This document shows positions 47,792 to 59,325 of a stretch of 64,000 nucleotides of DNA, one piece after another. The DNA is taken from positions 2,108,001 through 2,172,000 of the forward strand of contig NW_008805065.1 in assembly GCF_000004825.1 (NCBI RefSeq). Direction: 5' to 3'. The notes beneath the pieces were generated by a model. It had not been told where the DNA came from. It searched no databases and was given only the letters and a program-made list of their open reading frames with translations. Position 1 is the stretch's first letter, and the number at the start of each line of letters is the position of its first letter. Made by a program: the position numbers and the translations under genes. This DNA is from Heterostelium album PN500 (taxonomy: Eukaryota > Evosea > Eumycetozoa > Acytosteliales > Acytosteliaceae).

Positions 47792-49321
47792 TTAAACATT
47801 ATATTGATTTATTTGATTGATTACCAATTTCATGATTTCATTGGTAGTCTTTGGTTTAAAGTTATAAAGGTGATAGTTCTTGTTATGAAGATCTTCCATA
47901 CTGATTTCTGGCAAAAATGACAGACCTGTGATATATTGTGCCCATTTAAATGGTCTACCTTTTAATTTGTGTGTAGATAATGAAAATGTTTCACTAGTAA
48001 GCAAACATAGTAGTAATATTATGTTAGTTAATTTAAAGAGTGAATGTTTAATTAATTAATTAATCATACATACTTTCCAAATATGAAATGATTCGATTGA
48101 TTTGGAGTTGTAAGACCTCGATCATTGATATCTATACTCTCTAGAACCTGTTGACCATCTTCTTCATTGTCGTTTAACATTGGAAGTACGGTGACGATCT
48201 TCAACGTCGGATAGTAGTAGAATTCCAAGCGAATTTGATTGTCATCGTTGTTTGAAGTGATCTTGAGCGACACATAAATATTTGAAGGTGTAAGAATATA
48301 TGATTTAAAGTGTGGTGATGATATATCCATTGAATCCTGTTGTTGCTGTTGTTGTTGTTGTTGTTGTTGTATTGACGAATCCATACATTTTATATCGATA
48401 TCGATTTGACTATCTAAATATTGTTGTTTATTTAGATTAGTTAGTTATTAGTTTGCATTAATAGTTAAAAAAGGAAAGAATGGGGGTGTGTTAAACTATA
48501 AACAACAAACAGCAAACAACAAATAGCAAACAATAATAACAAACAACAAACAACAAACAACACTAATCTTTTAGTTTGTTTACTTACATTCAATGTTTTT
48601 ATAAGATTGTATTTCACTGTAGAGTATAAAGAGTGGTAGTGGTGTTTGTCTTAAAAGTTGGTGTGATTTGGTGATGGATGGCTGTGCGTACGCTATCGGT
48701 CGGATGTAAGGGTCGATCGGCTTGAGCACTGCGTTCAGTGTTATGTTGTGGTTTTTTAGTTTGTAGTCGAATTCGGCGAGTTGTTTGCGTTTCTTTAGTT
48801 CCTGTTCTTTCAGTTCTTTCTTGGTGGCTCGCAGTCGTTCGAGTTCCTGTTGTTTCTCGATGCGCTTCGACATCTCCCATTCCAGACGCTCGATGATCTT
48901 GTTCGATTGGTGTTCCGAGTGATAGGCGTTGGTCTCTAAGAAAGCGGATTCCTTCGAGAGATTGAGCGAAGGGTCGTTGATATCGAACGGTGGTGACGAC
49001 TCTAGCTGTAGCAGCTTCGAAGCGTATAGATCCTTCTCGTAGAGTATCGATTGCAATCGGTTGTCCAGTGACTCTAGACCGTCGATATCGATATCCGATG
49101 TCTGTTGATTCAACAAGCCATCTATTTCGTTGTTAAACTCTGATAGCATTATTAAATCTTTCATTCTATCCAATGTAACTATATTATTGTCTCGTTCCTG
49201 AGTTGCATTTCTAAGTTTCTTCTCAACAGATCTACCAACATCTTTTCTTATTGACTCTATTAGATTGTAACATTTTAAGTTGATATTCTTTTATCTTATC
49301 ATTACTAACATTTATATTCAT
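47792..49321 (-). CDS. thoc5: THOC5-like subunit of the THO mRNA export complex
   Basis: Exons 49254-48588, 48413-48074 and 47993-47792 are firm. A 12-base first exon (49321-49310, MNIN) with a 55-base intron fits the phase but is tentative. The total would be 406 residues. The N-terminal half is a coiled coil (EKDLYASKLLQLE, EKQQELERLRATKKELKEQE). Then comes a TPLPLFILYSEIQSYKNIE segment, a Gln run, a beta-rich part (IRLEFYYYPTLKIVTVLP) and GRPFKWAQYITGL near the end, all in the order known for THOC5/FMIP proteins. THO couples transcription to mRNA export. The C-terminus is shorter than in animals. Confidence 0.75.
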
Positions 49322-49762
49322 TCTTAATAAACTCTATCAATCACATTATAAAATGACTATTTTTTTCAATTGTTTGTTATTTTTTTTTTTTAAAAAAATT
49401 GTTATGGAAAAACTATTAATTAAAAAAATATAATAAAATATCAAAAATTTGTAATAATAATAATAAGATAAAAGATTTCTATTTTAAATTAGAACATATA
49501 AATAAATCCATTTTTTTTAATTTGGAGCTAATATTTTAATTACCAGATCATTGAGAAGTTTGGAAATTATCACTGAATAAATAGATATGATCCTGATTCC
49601 AAAAAACTATAAAAATATTGTGGTATATAATAGTATTCAGTATCAAAATCTTGAAAGTGAATAATATTAAAGTATAAATAGTTTAGAATAAATTTACTTT
49701 TTCTTAAACTTAAAGGAACCTTTAGATTCTAAACAAATTATTTTATTTATGTTGAATTATTT
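49322..49762. other. AT-rich spacer left of the inverted duplication
   Basis: 441 bases. No gene recognised. Confidence 0.4.
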
Positions 49763-50687
49763 TTAAAATTCTAAAATGGTGATAAAACATAATAATATGA
49801 ATGAATTTCATGTATTTTATTAATGTTTAATTTCTCTAACTAATTTACTGGTCCATGGACACCAAAAACATCCAGGTAAGAACTAAATTATGATAAAGTT
49901 TCCAATTAAAATTTGTTTAATCTTTTTATAAAGAGGAGTATTTAAAAGAATACTTACAGCACCACATGCTTCATCTAAATGATCTTCTACATAGCTTGTG
50001 TGAGCATCGCAAACTTCAATTGCCAAATCAAAAAATGAAATTGTGTCTGAGTCCAAATGGAAACTGAATCTTGGGTTATAATCAGTTGTGGTTTTTTTAA
50101 TTCTTCCCATGAAATGTGGTCGTACAGTAATAGTTCCATCAAGCAAACCTCTGGCATGTTTAATGTTTTCTTCATCAATTAATTTGATGATAAATCTAGT
50201 TGTACCAGTAACATCGGCGGTTTCGAAGTATGCTGGTTTAATGTCGCCAGCAGATGCAATATAGGAAAAAACAGTCAAAACAACTAATAACAAAATGATT
50301 GAAATTTTCATTTCTTTAAGTAATTTAGATATCTATAATAAAATGATTTATGATTTGGTTTGAATGATATTCTAAACAATTCTTTTGATAGGTATTTATA
50401 CTTTTATTATAATTATGAGTTTATTTGAATATTGTTAAGATCATTTAATTTCTTATGATCCTCAAAGAATAAAAACTGTATTTCTTTTCAATTTTATAGA
50501 GATATTAAATTCATTCTAAATCTGGAGAATTGAGTAAATTGTCATAATTGAGGTTGATAAGTGAGGTGAGCCATTTCGTTTAAATACAAGGGTCAAAAAA
50601 GTAACAATAAAAATTGTTTTTTTCGCACACTGTGTAATTAGTAATTTATCACTCTAGAAGAATAAAGTAATAGTAATAAATAGTACT
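49763..50687 (+). repeat. Left arm of a ~0.9 kb near-perfect inverted repeat
   Basis: Read in reverse complement, this stretch matches 51000-51916 almost base for base, including the whole gene, its intron and both flanks (for example TACAAGGGTCAAAAAAGTAA here and its complement near 51060). Similarity fades gradually at both ends, so the limits are approximate. Confidence 0.9.
49820..50311 (-). CDS. Small secreted BP74-like domain protein, copy 1
   Basis: Exons 50311-49958 and 49882-49820 give 138 residues. Residues 1-20 are a signal peptide (ISIILLLVVLTVFSYIASA). The mature part is one compact domain: AYFETADVTGTTRFIIKLID, a KHARGLLDG helix, FMGRIKKT, YNPRFSFHLDSDTISFFDLA, IEVCDAHTSYVEDHLDEA, and in exon 2 LPGCFWCPWTSKLVREIKH. 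I recall this pattern (HLDxDxISFF, EVCDA, WCPWxSxLVRE) from the BP74-type domain of bacteria and scattered eukaryotes. Function unknown. Its twin is 1.06 kb away on the other strand. Confidence 0.75.
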
Positions 50688-50999
50688 TTTGGTTTATTTT
50701 GCTGATTTTATCAATATTTTGAAAAAAATTCATTCAATTGACATCATTTTTTTGAGAGTAGTATTTTTTTCTTTTGCTATAGAATTCACTTCAAAAATGT
50801 AACTTTATAACTTTATATTAAGATTTTACTTTAATTTTAATTAATTATTTGTTTATCTAGTGTTTTGTTCATAAGTTTTAAACTTCACACTATTTTTAAA
50901 GTGGGTGGTAAAAACACCGCAGAAATGAATGTTGGTTTTTTTAAATTATTGTTCTCATCTCAATCATTGAATATATACCATGAATAAAGTTATAATGTT

Positions 51000-51916
51000 A
51001 CATACAATTTATTACTATTACATCAGAGATAAACTACTAATTACACAATGTGCGAAAAAAACAATTTTTATTGTTACTTTTTTGACCCTTGTATTTAAAC
51101 GAAATGGCTCACCTCACTTATCAACCTCAATTATGACAATTTACTCAATTCTCCAGATTTAGAATGAATTTAATATCTCTATAAAATTGAAAAGAAATAC
51201 AGTTTTTATTCTTTGAGGATCATAAGAAATTAAATGATCTTAACAATATTCAAATAAACTCATAATTATAATAAAAGTATAAATACCTATCAAAAGAATT
51301 GTTTAGAATATCATTCAAACCAAATCATAAATCATTTTATTATAGATATCTAAATTACTTAAAGAAATGAAAATTTCAATCATTTTGTTATTAGTTGTTT
51401 TGACTGTTTTTTCCTATATTGCATCTGCTGGCGACATTAAACCAGCATACTTCGAAACCGCCGATGTTACTGGTACAACTAGATTTGTCATCAAATTAAT
51501 TGATGAAGAAAACATTAAACATGCCAGAGGTTTGCTTGATGGAACTATTACTGTACGACCACATTTCATGGGAAGAATTAAAAAAACCACAACTGATTAT
51601 AACCCAAGATACAGTTTCCATTTGGACTCAGACACAATTTCATTTTTTGATTTGGCAATTGAAGTTTGCGATGCTCACACAAGCTATGTAGAAGATCATT
51701 TAGATGAAGCATGTGGTGCTGTAAGTATTCTTTTAAATACTCCTCTTTATAAAAAGATTAAACAAATTTTAATTGGAAACTTTATCATAATTTAGTTCTT
51801 ACCTGGATGTTTTTGGTGTCCATGGACCAGTAAATTAGTTAGAGAAATTAAACATTAATAAAATACATGTAATTCATTCATATTATTATGTTTTATCTCC
51901 AATTTAGAATTTTAAC
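51000..51916 (+). repeat. Right arm of the ~0.9 kb inverted repeat
   Basis: Reverse complement of 49763-50687, with very few substitutions inside the gene and more towards the outer and inner ends. The spacer between the arms (about 50688-50999) is AT-rich without a gene. Confidence 0.9.
51367..51858 (+). CDS. Small secreted BP74-like domain protein, copy 2
   Basis: Exons 51367-51720 and 51796-51858 give 138 residues, with the same splice sites as copy 1. It differs from copy 1 at only two residues that I see in exon 1 (Ile to Val in RFVIKL, Phe to Tyr in PRYSFHLD); exon 2 is identical. The intron and flanks are also nearly identical, so the duplication is young or kept alike by gene conversion. 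The two copies share inward-facing upstream regions (divergent), so they may be co-expressed. Function as for copy 1. Confidence 0.75.
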
Positions 51917-52623
51917 TTTTTTAATTTTGATAAGAATTGAAATAAAAAATTTTAATTTTAATAACATTATACCTCCAATATTATTACCATTTCTATTGAT
52001 TCTTCATTATCAAAACACAGACAATTGAAGAAAATATTAGTTAATTGTACACCTACTAGGGTACCACTTCCACCACTTTCCACGCGAGTTACTTAAAATA
52101 AAAATAATACTAAAAAAGAATAAAAAAGTGACACCTTCATTTATTCCCAGATAGCTCTAAGTTTGTTTTACAAAAAGAAAGGACAAGTTTATTTTACACC
52201 ATCATAGTGTTGCAAATATATTATTGTAATATTACAAACAATAAAACTAAATTTACAATTTCAATTTATAAAAAATTTGAAACAATAAGCCATGAAGATT
52301 GCGATGTTTTGTTACTTTTTCACCCTTTAATTGATAAAAATTGTTAAAGAAAATAAAAATTATTTTCTTAGTCCTAATGTAATTTTACAATAGATTTAAG
52401 TGAACCTCTCAAATAATATTTAAATATAATTTTTTTTAAAATCTTATCTCTTGTTTTGATGGTAGAGAATTTTAAAAACAAAATAGATATATTGAGGTTA
52501 TTGAAAAAAGAATACTCTAAATTAGCAATATATATTTTTGAACCGCATTTTCGTAATGGTTTTTTTAAAAAAATACCAAAAAAAAAAAAAAAAAAAAACG
52601 CTTACATTGAGGTTAGTTAAAGG
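51917..52623. other. AT-rich spacer upstream of the helicase
   Basis: 707 bases ending in a 20-base A run shortly before the helicase start. No gene recognised. Confidence 0.4.
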
Positions 52624-55600
52624 ATGGCCAAAGGATCATCATCATCATCATCATCCAGTGCTGGTAAAGATGATAAATCTAAGAAAGATGAAAAATCAAC
52701 TTCAAAGAAAGAAGACAAGCCAAGTGGTAGTAGTGGTAGTGGTAAAAAACCAGTTGATTCAAAGTCATCTGCAACTGCAGCTGATTCAAAAGATAAAAAG
52801 TCATCAAAAGATAAAGATAAAGATAATCAACAACCAATTCAATCGAATGAACCACAAAAAGTAAGTAAAATTATTACTTATCATTAAAGATATCAAAGCA
52901 AAGCAAAATATTAAGTGAAAGCTTAATGTAAATATTTATCATAATAGCCAAGATGGACTGGTAAAGTACCCGTTCAATATTTGAATGAATATTGTCAGAA
53001 ACAACATATGGAGAGACCGGCCTATAATGAAGCGAAAGCATTCAAGTCGGCAAAGGGAGAGTTACAGTTCCGTTCGAAAGTAACGCTAAAGTTTGGAAGG
53101 CAAAGAAAAAGGTGATAACAGAAAAGTCTTATATGCCACCACACTCGTCGCCAACCATGCAAGAAGCTAGAAGTTACGCTGCTCTAGTTGCACTGTTCGA
53201 TCTCTGTGGCAACACCAACATCTACAAGTTGTTCCCGCCCGAGTACACGCCGTTTTGGTTGCAGATGGCAGACGACTCCAAGGTGGCGGCCGCCGAACAA
53301 GAACGACTCGACAAAGTGGCAGCGGCAGAAGCCGAGAAAGCAAAAGAGAAAGAACCTACTCACACTCAACAGATTCCATCGATAAACATGTCCGAAGAAG
53401 CTATTAGAATCGTTCATTCTCTGGTGCGTCAGATGAATCTAAAGTTGGAGGAGAACGACAACAACAGTGGCAGTGACAGTGTAGATGTCAACATGAACGA
53501 ACTCAATGAGAAAGAACACTCTGTATTAGCTTCCACTTTGACATCTCTAGGTTTTACAGAGTCGAGCATCAACAGTGCATTCAACAAGGTCAAAGATGTA
53601 TCGAGTCTGACCAACCTCATTTCATGGCTATGTCTAAATGTACCAGAAGATCAACTACCAATTACTTTTCGTCCAAAGAATATTGGTATTCAAAAGAAGA
53701 CAGCAACATCGACAACAACCAATCAAACAACAACATCTACAACAAAAATAACAACAAATCATAGTCCAGAAGTTATTAGTGTTATTAATCAGCTACAATT
53801 GTATGGTTGGATGGAAGAGGAGATTTCACAGTCATTACAATCACAGGTTAATAATGATAGTTTGTTTCATCGGGCATATTATAAGTTGACTGGTTATGAT
53901 TTACAGGTTGACGGCGGTGAACAACAACAGGATGGTGATGGCGATGAAGATGTCAAATCAGATGAACAACAAGCAATTCAATCGATTTACGAAACATTCA
54001 CAGTCAAGTCAGATAATCAGTTTAATATTAAGCTGGATCTAGGTGAACTTGATATTATATTCCCAAAGATTGCCCGATATCCACTGAACCCACCAGTATT
54101 ACTTTTCAAACCAAAAGACAAGTCTCTACAACCTAAAACAAGACATCTCTTGACAGAGTTGATCAATCAATGTAAACAATCACTTTCACAACCAATGTTA
54201 TTCACCATAATTGCATTCATTGATTCAAATGGTCAAGATATATTAAAGAATAGTAATAGTAATAGAAATAGTAATAATAATATGAGCAACAATAACAACA
54301 ACAATAACAACAATAATATATTAGATTCGATATCAATAACTAATTCAAATAATAACAGTAATAAAGTTATAAAGAAACATAATAATGATAGAAGAAATCA
54401 ACAATCGATTGCTAATAATGATAAGGAGAATAACGATTTACGCAGTCATTTCAATACGATTATAAAGTCAGAGAAGAATAAGCCGATTCTCAAGGTTAGA
54501 GAATCACTTCCTGTTTTCGCAAAGAAGAAGCAGTTCATTGAGATGTTGTCTGCCAATCAGGTGATGGTGGTAACCGGTGAGACTGGTTCAGGTAAATCAA
54601 CACAGATACCACAGTATATCCTTGAGGATATGGTCACACGAGGTATCGGTTCACAGTGTAATATCGTTTGTTCACAACCCAGACGTATCTCTGCTATTGG
54701 TGTTGCCGACCGTGTTTCCGCAGAGTGGTACGGTGGCGACAAGCAACAGCTGGGGTCGATGGTCGGTTACCAGATTCGTAATGAATCGAAGCGGTCTGCC
54801 GCAACGAGGCTGTGTTTCGTCACCACCGGTATTCTGCTGCGTATGATGCTCGACAGTAGACCACTCGAGAATGTATCGCATATCATTATCGATGAGGTGC
54901 ACGAGCGTTCGATGGACAACGATTTCCTGTTGATCATTCTCAAGCAGCTGCTAAGAAGACGTCCCAATCTAAAGTTGATATTGATGAGTGCCACCTTGGA
55001 CGCTAAACTTATTGCCAACTACTTTGGAATTGGTGAATCCGCTATCTTTTCGATTGCAGGTTTCACCTATCCAGTTCAAAACGTCTACTTGGAAGATTCA
55101 ATTAAACTAACACAATATAAACCAACCAATTATAAAAGACTACAACAACAAAAGCAACAACAGCAACAACAAGATGATCAACAAGATAAAGAATCAACTA
55201 CAACTTCTACATCTACAACATCTACATCTACAACTACTTCTACAAGTGGTTCATTCGATGTTAATAATGTATTAGAAGCGATGGATGCTAAGATGGATCA
55301 AAAGAGAATCAATCATGATTATATTCAACATTTGATTTGCTATTTGGTGAGGAAAGAAGTTAAAGCCGGTAAATCAATATTGGTGTTTGTTCCAGGTTTC
55401 TCTGATATCTTGCAGATTATCAATGGTTTGAATGGATCTGCCGATTCCAATTTGATGTGGTTGCTACCGCTACACTCTTCACTGACACCAAAGGATCAGC
55501 AGCGAGTGTTTGAACGTGCACCCGCTTCCAAGACAAAGATTATCGTTGCCACAAACATTGCAGAGACATCTATTACCATCGACGATATCGGTATTGTCGT

Positions 55601-57134
55601 TGACACAGGTCGTGTCAACCAGATGTCGTACAATGCATTCACCAAGAACTCGATGATGTCTGAGTGTTGGATTGCCAAGGCGTCGGCGCGTCAACGTGCT
55701 GGTCGTGCCGGTCGTACTTCCGCTGGTGTCTGTTACAAGCTGTTCACCAAATCGATGGAACAAGAGCTCGCTGCACAGGAAACACCGGAAATCCTTCGTA
55801 CTCCACTTCAACAGCTGTGTCTACACGTCAAGCTCTTCCAAAGCCAGTCGAACAACCCGAACGCCAAGTTGAAGCCGATCTACGATTTCCTGGCGATGGC
55901 AATCGAGCCGCCCGAGCAACAGTTGGTTCAACACGCAGTCGATGAACTCAAGAGTATCAACGCACTCGACAAAAACGAACAGCTAACAGCACTCGGTTAT
56001 CATCTATCTCAACTGCCAGTCGATATCTACATCGGCAAGATGCTGTTGTTCGGATGTATCTTCCGTTGTCTGGATCCGATTCTCACTATTGCAGCGACAC
56101 TCTCCTATAAACCGCCATTCATTACATCGTCACAAGATAAATCGCTGCGTGCCAACTCCAAATTCCATTTCGGACATCAGAGTGATCACTTTTCCTTCTT
56201 TATTGCATACGATCACTGGCGTAAATCGATACGCGAAGGTAACGAATATGCATTCTGCACAGAGAATCATCTCTCCATTCCAACACTACGAACCATTCAA
56301 GATCTTAAATTCCAATTCATCGAGCAACTATCAGAGATTGGTTTCCTACCTAATGGTTTAACATCAAAGAAAATATCGAAATTACAAGTAACTATATCAT
56401 ATAATAATAATAACAAGTATTATAAAATCAAATTTAACTAACACTCATTAGAAATCAAATATGTTGGATGAAGTAAGTGAGAGTTGTGGAGCAATCTATA
56501 ATTCATTTGCATCAAACTCTAAAGTAATTAAATCGGTTCTATGTGCTGGTATGTATCCAAAGATTGCACGTATCGACTTGCCTGCTGCCACATACACTAA
56601 AGTTGCTGCCGGTGCCATTCAGAATAAATATGATCCACATTCATTACTTTTATTAACTAAAGTAGATAAGTGTAAGTTTATTAATATTAAAACTAATTAA
56701 CGGTCACTATTAAACTTATTAACTTTATTGTATTTATTATCACAACTACTATAATAGCAAAACAAAAAGTATTTATACATCCAAGATCAGTAAATTCGAA
56801 TGAAGGTGAATTTATTGCACCGTTTTTGTTGTATCATGAACGTGTTCAGACATCGAGAATGTTTATGCACCATACCACCAATATCAGTGCTTTGACATTG
56901 CTGTTGTTCTCTATTGGTGGATCGATCGAGATCGATCAATCATTCCAACATATTCTACTTGATAAATGGCTAAAGTTTAAGGCTACCGGAAAGATATTGG
57001 TTATTTTGAAAGAGGTTAGAATGCTACTCGACGAACTCTTGAATCAAAAGATAAGAGATCCATCATTCGACACTTCATCATCGGTAGTCATCGATATAAT
57101 TATAAAGATTGTAACCAACGAAGGTTTTATCTAA
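52624..57134 (+). CDS. DHX57/DHX29-like DEAH-box RNA helicase with UBA and RWD domains (one frame disruption)
   Basis: Exons 52624-52860, 52948-56387, 56452-56671 and 56758-57134. Order: Ser/Lys low-complexity N-terminus; a PVQYLNEYCQKQ dsRBD-like segment; a UBA-like region (ASTLTSLGFTESSINSAF); an RWD-like region (AIQSIYETF to LLFKPKDK); Asn run; helicase core with GETGSGKST, SQPRRISA, DEVHERSMD, SATLD and the QRAGRAGRT motif; then HA2 and OB-fold parts to the end. The exon 2 frame set by exon 1 reaches a TGA at 53113, while the frame downstream of about 53043 continues open, so a single base is missing somewhere in 53043-53112. All other features are intact, so a sequencing or assembly error is likely. 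About 1424 residues if the frame is continuous. An RNA remodelling role is inferred. Confidence 0.85.
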
Positions 57135-57289
57135 TGAATCGATTAAATACAAAAGTGTTATTCAAAGAACACTTAGTTTATTAATAAATAAGCTATTATA
57201 ACATTTAAATAATTTGCGTATATGATAATTAGCTAAACAGTATCACATATTGATCTTTGTAATTTATTTATAATATTTATAGATTTAAA

Positions 57290-58204
57290 ATTGTCTTTCT
57301 TTTTGAAGGAGTTGTCTTCTTGACATTTGTTCACCATTTGGTAGTTTAACGGTTTCTTTGTTGTTCAAAAGAGTGAAACCAATATCTTTGAAAACTGACG
57401 ATCCTACTGCCTCAAGCAATAATTGTTTTGTCATTTCAACACCATTGAGAAGTGCTATAGATTCTTTTGATGTAATATCTAATGTTAAACCTTGGTATCC
57501 ATCATAGCAAGATTTTTATATAAGGTTGAATTGGTTGGATCTAGCTCTATTGCTTTCAGGTATAGTTGTTGTTTTGTCATTGATTGTCCATTGTTAAGGA
57601 TGATTGATTCACAAATTCTTCCAAGATTATAATATGAATCGGAATCGGTTGGATCTAACTCTATTGACTTCAAGTATAGTTGTTTTCTTGTCATTGGTTG
57701 TCCATTGTTGAGTGTGATTCTCTCATCTATTGATATTTTTGAAGCAAGGTTTCTATATAGTACGGAATAGTTTGGAGCTAACTCTATTCCTTTCAATCTT
57801 TACATTGTCTTGTCATTGTTTTTCCATTAAGAAGTTGTACTGACTCATAGGGAGAAATTATTGCTGATAGGTTATGTTATAAATTTGAATCCAATGGATC
57901 ACAATCTATTCTCAAGTATAGTTGTAGTTGAGTCCCTGATTCGCCAAACGGAAGAACGATCGATGACAAATTCTGATCCGAAAGCAAGACTCCCAACTTG
58001 TAATAGCAATACCATAGTTTGGATTCAAACCGATCACTTTCAACAAGAGTTCTAATTTAATCTTTGATTCACCTGTAGGAAGTAATATAGTTCGTTCTTG
58101 ATCTATAGGTTCATTGCCAAATGTCATTGCCAGTTGAAAGAGTGCGTCTTAATCATTTGGATTAATACTGATTGCATTGAGAAATGTTTGTTGTACATTT
58201 TCCA
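57290..58204 (-). pseudogene. Decayed TPR-repeat gene
   Basis: A start-like MENVQQTFLNAISINPND segment at 58204 is followed at once by a stop. Further pieces in different frames continue the pattern (LELLLKVIGLNPNYGIA, then QLYLKSIELDPTDSDSYYNLG and QLYLKAIELDPTNSTLYKNLA). The repeated LYLKxIELDP and NLG elements, spaced about 45 codons apart with GQxMT linkers, are TPR-like repeats of a kind I associate with dictyostelid repeat families. Many stops and frame changes are present, so it is a pseudogene. Confidence 0.7.
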
Positions 58205-58730
58205 TTTTTAAAAAATAGTGGAGATGAAAATATTTATATCTAGAAAATTATCTTTCTATTATTTTCTTAGAAAATAAAATTAAATAAAAAAAGATTTATG
58301 AAATAAGTGTAATAAAGTAATTGTAAAGTTGAACAATGATCCTTTTATAAATATCTTAAAAAAGACCTATCTTATGATTGTTTTTTCATTTCCCTCATTA
58401 TTGATTGTTTGTTTTGCTGAGGAATAAAAAAAATCTCAAAATATTGATTCCAAAGTTGAACTTCGGGGACCAAAGAATTTAAAAAGTCATCATGAATTGT
58501 TTATAATACTGTGCAATTGAACTAAATTTCTTCTCTTTTTGGTGTATTTGATTCCTCTAGAGTCTATCTAAATAATAGTTGATATACAAAAGAAGTAGAT
58601 CATTGAATCTTTTAACATCTCTGTTTTTTGTTAGAAGCCTCAATAAGATATTCTTTTTTTTCAATTTTAAATATTTTCAAAAAAATATAAATATTTTATT
58701 TAAGTATTTATTTGATTGAAAAGAAAAAAG

Positions 58731-58748
58731 AAGTTCTTTAAAGAACTT
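58731..58748. repeat. Perfect 18-bp palindrome
   Basis: AAGTTCTTTAAAGAACTT is its own reverse complement. A second copy lies 189 bases to the right. Confidence 0.8.
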
Positions 58749-58919
58749 AAAAATAAATGAAAAAACCAAGAGACCGATTTTAACTCGTTCAGGACAAATT
58801 ATTTAAACCTCTTTAATGAAATATTGTTTTCCAAAAACTGCATTGATCTAAATTCCTAAATTTGAAGAATAGTTCTTTGAATAATATCTTAATTTGGATC
58901 TAAACTCTAATTTATTTTT

Positions 58920-58937
58920 AAGTTCTTTAAAGAACCT
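58920..58937. repeat. Second copy of the palindrome (one end base differs)
   Basis: AAGTTCTTTAAAGAACCT, with a perfect 14-bp palindromic core shared with 58731-58748. Confidence 0.75.
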
Positions 58938-59325
58938 ATTTTTTTGAATTTGTTGGAACAATTTTTTGAATTAGTATTTATTATTATTAATATTATTTTA
59001 TATTTATTTACCTTTTTTTTTCTAATACTTATAAATTATAATAATAAACCATTTTCATTTGATTTTAAGAATAATGAGTAGATAACTCTTTTGAATCATT
59101 ATTTTCATTTAGAAGAAAAAATTAATTATTATTTAATTTATTTAATTAATTTATTAAATTTATTATTTCAAAGATTATGAAGTTTGTTTGAGAAAAAAAA
59201 AACTGTTTCTATCATTGATGTTTGTTTTATTATCAAAAACATCAATGTCTTAAGTATACTTTGTATTAAAGTAGAGATTATTTAAATCATTACGTTACTT
59301 TTCTGAAATATTTTACATATAAAAA

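Larger units (their letters stand above)
58205..59325. other. 1.1 kb AT-rich spacer with two copies of a palindrome
   Basis: No coding frame. Contains the two palindromic repeats listed separately, and otherwise A/T runs. Confidence 0.45.
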
